Part shown: positions 14,954 through 18,074 of the stretch, one piece after another
How positions within the stretch are numbered: the stretch's first letter is position 1
Layout: each line of letters begins with the position of its first letter
Assembly (NCBI GenBank): GCA_017610225.1
Contig: JAFCCM010000040.1
Coordinates: 1 to 18,074 of the forward strand
Direction: 5' to 3'
Source of the DNA: Candidatus Aenigmatarchaeota archaeon
Lineage (GTDB): Archaea > Aenigmatarchaeota > Aenigmatarchaeia > CG10238-14
Length of the DNA: 18,074 nt
Translations under genes and position numbers: made by a program
The notes under the pieces: model-generated
Database searches by the model: none
The model's input: only the letters and a program-made list of their open reading frames with translations
Told to the model about the DNA's origin: nothing

Positions 14954-15268
14954 TTAAATACCTCCAAATTTATTTCTATTCCATACATCTTGAATTGGTT
15001 TTATATCAACCTCAACATCCATACCCATTATTCTATATTGTTCCGTTATAGCATGAACCATCAAATTTATATTTTTCATACAAATATTGCTTTGCAATTG
15101 TTTGTTTGGTTTATGATTTATATTATTTTGACCCATAGCGCATGATACCCAATCTGTATATCCAAGACCATTACATTTAGGACATACTTCTAAAATAGAA
15201 TAGTTTGGCGATTGTATAAATTTACGTCCATGACATGTTCCGCATTCTTCATCATTTACATGTTCCAT
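14954..15268 (-). CDS. Small protein with DnaJ-type zinc finger
   Basis: 104 residues from the ATG at 15268, chosen because GGAG (15276-15279) is seven bases upstream; an earlier in-frame ATG at 15286 lies before it. C9-GT-C12-HG and C29-PK-C32-NGLG form the CxxCxG pair of DnaJ-type zinc modules. The rest (about 40-104) is helical with a conserved-looking VWNRNKFGG end. There is no J domain, so it is not a chaperone in the usual sense. The start overlaps the topoisomerase stop by 17 bases, and the stop abuts queD. Such mini zinc proteins are common in phages and their function is unknown. Confidence 0.78.
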   Translation of the reverse strand: MEHVNDEECGTCHGRKFIQSPNYSILEVCPKCNGLGYTDWVSCAMGQNNINHKPNKQLQSNICMKNINLMVHAITEQYRIMGMDVEVDIKPIQDVWNRNKFGGI

Positions 15269-16556
15269 TATATTGCTCCAATACAAAACTTGTTAACTCC
15301 GCTAATTTTTTTAGATTGACTTTTACTTTATTTTCCAGTTCAGATGTATCTGTATTTACAGTCAATAATTTTCTAATTTTATATTTTTCAATTAGCATTG
15401 CAGTTATTTCTTTTTTAATACCAACTGAATTTTGAATTACATCAAAAGTAAACTCCATATCTCGACCTTCGCCAATACATTTAGCTAGTGGAGATTTAAT
15501 CTTTTCAAGAAGTTTATATTCTGTAATAACTTCTTTTACGTTTGCAATTTCTTGATTCAACATTTGTTCATTCATTGTGCAAAACATATTATATGTATCA
15601 AGTAACATATTATCAACTGATTTAACTATTACTTTTTGATCTGAATCTACCATGACAATTTCAAATGAAATAAACCCGCTTAAAGCATTCTTAAATTTTG
15701 AGACGAACTCTTCAAATATTTTAGTTCTATTTCTCTCTCTTAATACTTGAAATACAATCTCAGTTTTAGTTGATGATAGATCTGTATATCCGATCATATT
15801 GTCATTTAACTCTCTTGCAAACTTATTTAATAGAGATTCAAACCTTTTTCCTGGAGGCCATGATCTCAATGTTATAGAACTCTTTCTTGGATTAACTTCA
15901 ATAATCCCTTCTACTTCGATCTTAGCTTGTCCAGTTGTAAGCAATTGTTCTAAATCCTCAGGTTTTGATATAATATTACAATCTGTTAATGGAGCAATTA
16001 TTGGTTTTCTTTTACGAGCCCCTAATAACCACAACAATCTTTTATACAAATCTTTAATTTCATAACAAGGAATATATGTTCTATAGCCAAATCCCACGCC
16101 CTGAGTATAGTCTTTACCTAATAAACAAATAGGAAACATAGTTGGTAAATAAAACGGTTCCTTATCACCCAATTCAGTATCTACAAATGGTACATGTTTG
16201 ATATATTTAAATGCTAATTCAAGTGTATCTGCTTTGAGTTTACATTCAGTGTATCTTGGAGCTGCCGCACCTACTGGTTCTGCTCCAACATTTGTACCAA
16301 AATTGCCTTGCCCATCTAAGAATCCTTGTCTTACTAATTGAACGATAGTTCCATAGCATTCGCCATGAGGATGATAGTGGCCAGTTGTATGTGAATCAAC
16401 TTGTCTTGATTTTTTCCATCCTGTTCTTGCAATCTTATATGCTGAAAACAATACCCTTCGTTCAACAGGTTTTAAACCATCAATGTCCATTGGGAAATTT
16501 CTATAGTTTGAATATTGCCCATAATCTTTGTAGAGAAGAGGTAAAAGTTTATCCAT
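15252..16556 (-). CDS. DNA topoisomerase II medium subunit (GyrA/ParC-like, T4 gp52-like)
   Basis: 434 residues, close to T4 gp52 (about 440). The start is the ATG at 16556, with AGGAG ten bases upstream; the ATG at 16586 lies before that site and would add ten implausible residues. The DNA breakage and reunion core is clear: KPVERRVLFSAY (29-40), the HYHPHG loop (60-65), FLDGQGNFG (79-87) and the catalytic Tyr in AAPRYTECK, Y102, preceded by Arg. The C-terminal half has the tower and coiled-coil segments, and there is no GyrA beta-pinwheel tail, as in phage enzymes. It cuts and reseals duplex DNA with an ATPase subunit that is not in the window. Its start overlaps the end of the HNH endonuclease gene by eight bases. 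Confidence 0.94.
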   Translation of the reverse strand: MDKLLPLLYKDYGQYSNYRNFPMDIDGLKPVERRVLFSAYKIARTGWKKSRQVDSHTTGHYHPHGECYGTIVQLVRQGFLDGQGNFGTNVGAEPVGAAAPRYTECKLKADTLELAFKYIKHVPFVDTELGDKEPFYLPTMFPICLLGKDYTQGVGFGYRTYIPCYEIKDLYKRLLWLLGARKRKPIIAPLTDCNIISKPEDLEQLLTTGQAKIEVEGIIEVNPRKSSITLRSWPPGKRFESLLNKFARELNDNMIGYTDLSSTKTEIVFQVLRERNRTKIFEEFVSKFKNALSGFISFEIVMVDSDQKVIVKSVDNMLLDTYNMFCTMNEQMLNQEIANVKEVITEYKLLEKIKSPLAKCIGEGRDMEFTFDVIQNSVGIKKEITAMLIEKYKIRKLLTVNTDTSELENKVKVNLKKLAELTSFVLEQYNGTCK

Positions 16557-17412
16557 TAATTTTTTTCTCCTGACATTTTTTAGCAATAGAAAAACCGGAA
16601 CAGTCTCCAGTATGTATTTGTATATGACATGCTTGACATAATATTATTCCATTATCTGGATCCAAAGAAAAGATTGGATACAATTTTTTTGATTTTTCGT
16701 GATGAACGTAAATGGATGAAGTTAATATTTTTTCACATTTTTCACAAAAATTATAATTGTATTGGTTTATTTGTCTTAAAATTACTTCGCTTTTAAATAT
16801 TATATATTCACTTTGTGTATAAGGTATTTCATCATTATCATTTAAAAAATCTAAATAATTATTAGGGTTTGCTCTATACAATGGACATTGTTGTTTACAT
16901 TCATCAGAACAATAAAAGTTTCTTCCACCGCTTCCATGTTCTAGCGCTTCTATTCTCCACTCCAATTGTCTACTTGATGGTGTAAACCATCCATTGTTTT
17001 CTTTTGAATTATTACATTCATGATTTTTACAATGAACCTGAATTTCTTTTTTATCTGGTTTATCTGGATTATATCTAAGATTTTCTATATCAGAAAATAT
17101 TGGATATTTGTGCAATAGTCCTTCTATAGTTCTTTTATTTTTTTTATTATAGTTTAGTGCTCGTTCACTCCATACTTTTCGATTGTTATCATTCCAGAAT
17201 TTTTTATGCGAGTCAATTCTTTTTTGTTTTTGTTTTTCATTTTCATTCCTATAATAGATAATTACATAATTTCTTATTTTATCACGTTTATTATTTATAT
17301 GACCTATGCAACTTTGAAATTTTGAACTACAGCAAAATTTTCCATTTTTAAATTGGTATTTAGCTTGTTTCCCACAACCATAGTCACATAGGGTCATTGA
17401 TCTTATAGCCAT
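16549..17412 (-). CDS. HNH homing endonuclease (free-standing) with zinc-finger N-terminus
   Basis: 287 residues. The N-terminus LCDYGCGKQAKYQFKNGKF followed by CC (8-28) is a Cys-rich finger frequent in phage HNH enzymes. A middle part has more Cys/His pairs (C128, C133, C168, C172, C176). The catalytic region at the end is C223-x2-C226, H237-H238, N254, C259-x2-C262-H263 and H267, i.e. an HNH with structural zinc. It cuts DNA to spread its own gene. It sits directly upstream of the topoisomerase medium subunit, overlapping it by eight bases. The start overlaps the previous gene by 29 bases; an ATG at 17397 is an equally possible start, as neither has an ideal ribosome site. Lysine and asparagine content is very high, unlike its neighbours. 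Confidence 0.88.
   Translation of the reverse strand: MAIRSMTLCDYGCGKQAKYQFKNGKFCCSSKFQSCIGHINNKRDKIRNYVIIYYRNENEKQKQKRIDSHKKFWNDNNRKVWSERALNYNKKNKRTIEGLLHKYPIFSDIENLRYNPDKPDKKEIQVHCKNHECNNSKENNGWFTPSSRQLEWRIEALEHGSGGRNFYCSDECKQQCPLYRANPNNYLDFLNDNDEIPYTQSEYIIFKSEVILRQINQYNYNFCEKCEKILTSSIYVHHEKSKKLYPIFSLDPDNGIILCQACHIQIHTGDCSGFSIAKKCQEKKING
16567..16571 (-). promoter_or_regulatory. Ribosome binding site of the topoisomerase gene
   Basis: AGGAG, ten bases before the ATG at 16556 and downstream of the alternative ATG at 16586. It lies inside the last codons of the HNH endonuclease gene. Confidence 0.75.
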
Positions 17413-17830
17413 ACTCTTTTAGCAACTCCTCTGTCTTCATTAATTGGTCAGGTAACATGATTGGGAATTTTGGAGTTCCGTATAGTTCTATACATTCTTC
17501 TATACTATATCCTTGTAGAACTTTAATAGGATCAACTAAAAAATCTATACCTGATTGATACATCAGAACTTTTTCTCTGCCAGGATCAAACATATAAGAA
17601 TAATCTGTCACTCGACTATCTGCCCAAGGATGATGCCATTTATCTCCTCGATCTGCAATAACACTATCTTTTGATGATAATAATTCCAATGTAAGTTCTT
17701 CAAACATTGTTTGATTGATTTGGATCAGAATATCAAGAGGAATATGCCAAACGTCGCCCTCTTTAAAAATACTTCCTAACCATTCTGCATCCGGTCCGAT
17801 ACCTACGTAAAAATCTGCTTTTGTACCCAT
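17384..17830 (-). CDS. Conserved phage/bacterial hypothetical protein (MGTKADFYVG family)
   Basis: 148 residues from the ATG at 17830, which has AGGAG (17839-17843) eight bases upstream; the ATG at 17860 overlaps the previous gene and lacks a site. It begins MGTKADFYVGIGPDAEWLG, a start I recall in many hypothetical proteins of bacteria and phages that have no assigned function. Other visible parts are WHHPWADSRVTDYSYMF (about 75-91) and a helical end. It is soluble with no cysteines. It lies 16 bases after the previous gene and its end overlaps the HNH gene. Confidence 0.78.
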   Translation of the reverse strand: MGTKADFYVGIGPDAEWLGSIFKEGDVWHIPLDILIQINQTMFEELTLELLSSKDSVIADRGDKWHHPWADSRVTDYSYMFDPGREKVLMYQSGIDFLVDPIKVLQGYSIEECIELYGTPKFPIMLPDQLMKTEELLKEYGYKINDPM

Positions 17831-17838
17831 GATGATAA

Positions 17839-17843
17839 CTCCT
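17839..17843 (-). promoter_or_regulatory. Ribosome binding site fixing the start at 17830
   Basis: AGGAG with an eight-base spacer before ATG at 17830, between the two in-frame candidate starts. Confidence 0.72.
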
Positions 17844-17846
17844 GTG

Positions 17847-18074
17847 TTAAATGTCACCATTCTCAGTTATTTTCTCATTTTCATAAGAAGCCAATAATCT
17901 GCGTCTTATTTCTTCCGCTGCTTCATTCAATTCACCCAGAAAATTTTTATAATTATTGTAGCTGGGTGTTATGTGATATTTTGCAAACTTATATAAAATA
18001 TAATTTAAATCTCCATTTGCTTCAACTCCAGCTTCAACCATAGATTCTACTACCAAATCCATTGCTAAGCGTTT
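17847..18074 (-). CDS. C-terminal part of an unknown gene (5' end outside window)
   Basis: The frame is open from the right edge of the window: residues KRLA precede the first ATG at 18062, with no stop and no ribosome site in the 12 bases available. The gene therefore probably starts beyond the edge. The visible 71+ residues form a helical protein ending in a charged RRRLLASYENEKITENGDI tail. It is not recognised. Confidence 0.65.
   Translation of the reverse strand, partial: KRLAMDLVVESMVEAGVEANGDLNYILYKFAKYHITPSYNNYKNFLGELNEAAEEIRRRLLASYENEKITENGDI

Overview
The window is an AT-rich, very densely packed stretch in which every convincing gene lies on the minus strand, so transcription runs from position 18074 towards 1. 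Genes abut or overlap, often by ATGA or TAATG, and most have a clear GGAGG-type ribosome binding site. No terminator, tRNA or integrase was seen, and no stretch over about 50 bases lacks a gene. A type II topoisomerase medium subunit, a UvsW-like helicase and an Mre11/Rad50-like (gp47/gp46) pair, with a free-standing HNH endonuclease and many tiny unknown genes, indicate a large T4-like lytic phage genome. Low GC, strong Shine-Dalgarno sites, a radical SAM enzyme and the 'TNSSS' N-termini suggest a Bacillota, probably anaerobic, host. That host guess is inference.

Layout in transcription order: (a) 18074-16549: two small unknown genes and an HNH endonuclease abutting the topoisomerase. (b) 16556-13122: topoisomerase medium subunit, a small DnaJ-type zinc protein, a QueD-like 6-carboxytetrahydropterin synthase and a UvsW-like helicase. 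(c) 13075-11167: two tandem paralogues built of 23-residue 'HREKGPA' repeats with a C-terminal four-cysteine cluster, then a protein starting MKIRAEFITNSSS and a small cysteine-motif protein. (d) 11198-9537: a second NSSS protein, a 75-residue protein with a textbook type IV prepilin N-terminus, and the Mre11/SbcD-like nuclease. (e) 9525-5649: the Rad50/SbcC-like ATPase, then a translationally coupled set of an unknown 81-residue protein, a third NSSS protein and a radical SAM enzyme with a SPASM-like C-terminus. (f) 5645-127: a DUF2693/WYL_2-like protein, an unknown 129-residue protein, an 864-residue protein with a probable E2-like domain, a JAMM/JAB peptidase with zinc ribbons and a ThiF/E1-like adenylyltransferase. 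A further gene starts at 79 and runs off the left edge.

The most interesting content is (f), which looks like a phage-encoded ubiquitin-like conjugation or deconjugation module (E2-like, JAB, E1-like) related in flavour to the PRTRC plasmid systems. Next come the three proteins sharing an NSSS N-terminal motif, one coupled to a peptide-modifying-type radical SAM enzyme, and the phage prepilin-like protein. The recombination and topology genes (helicase, gp46/gp47, topoisomerase) would act in recombination-dependent phage DNA replication. QueD hints at 7-deazaguanine chemistry, possibly for DNA modification.
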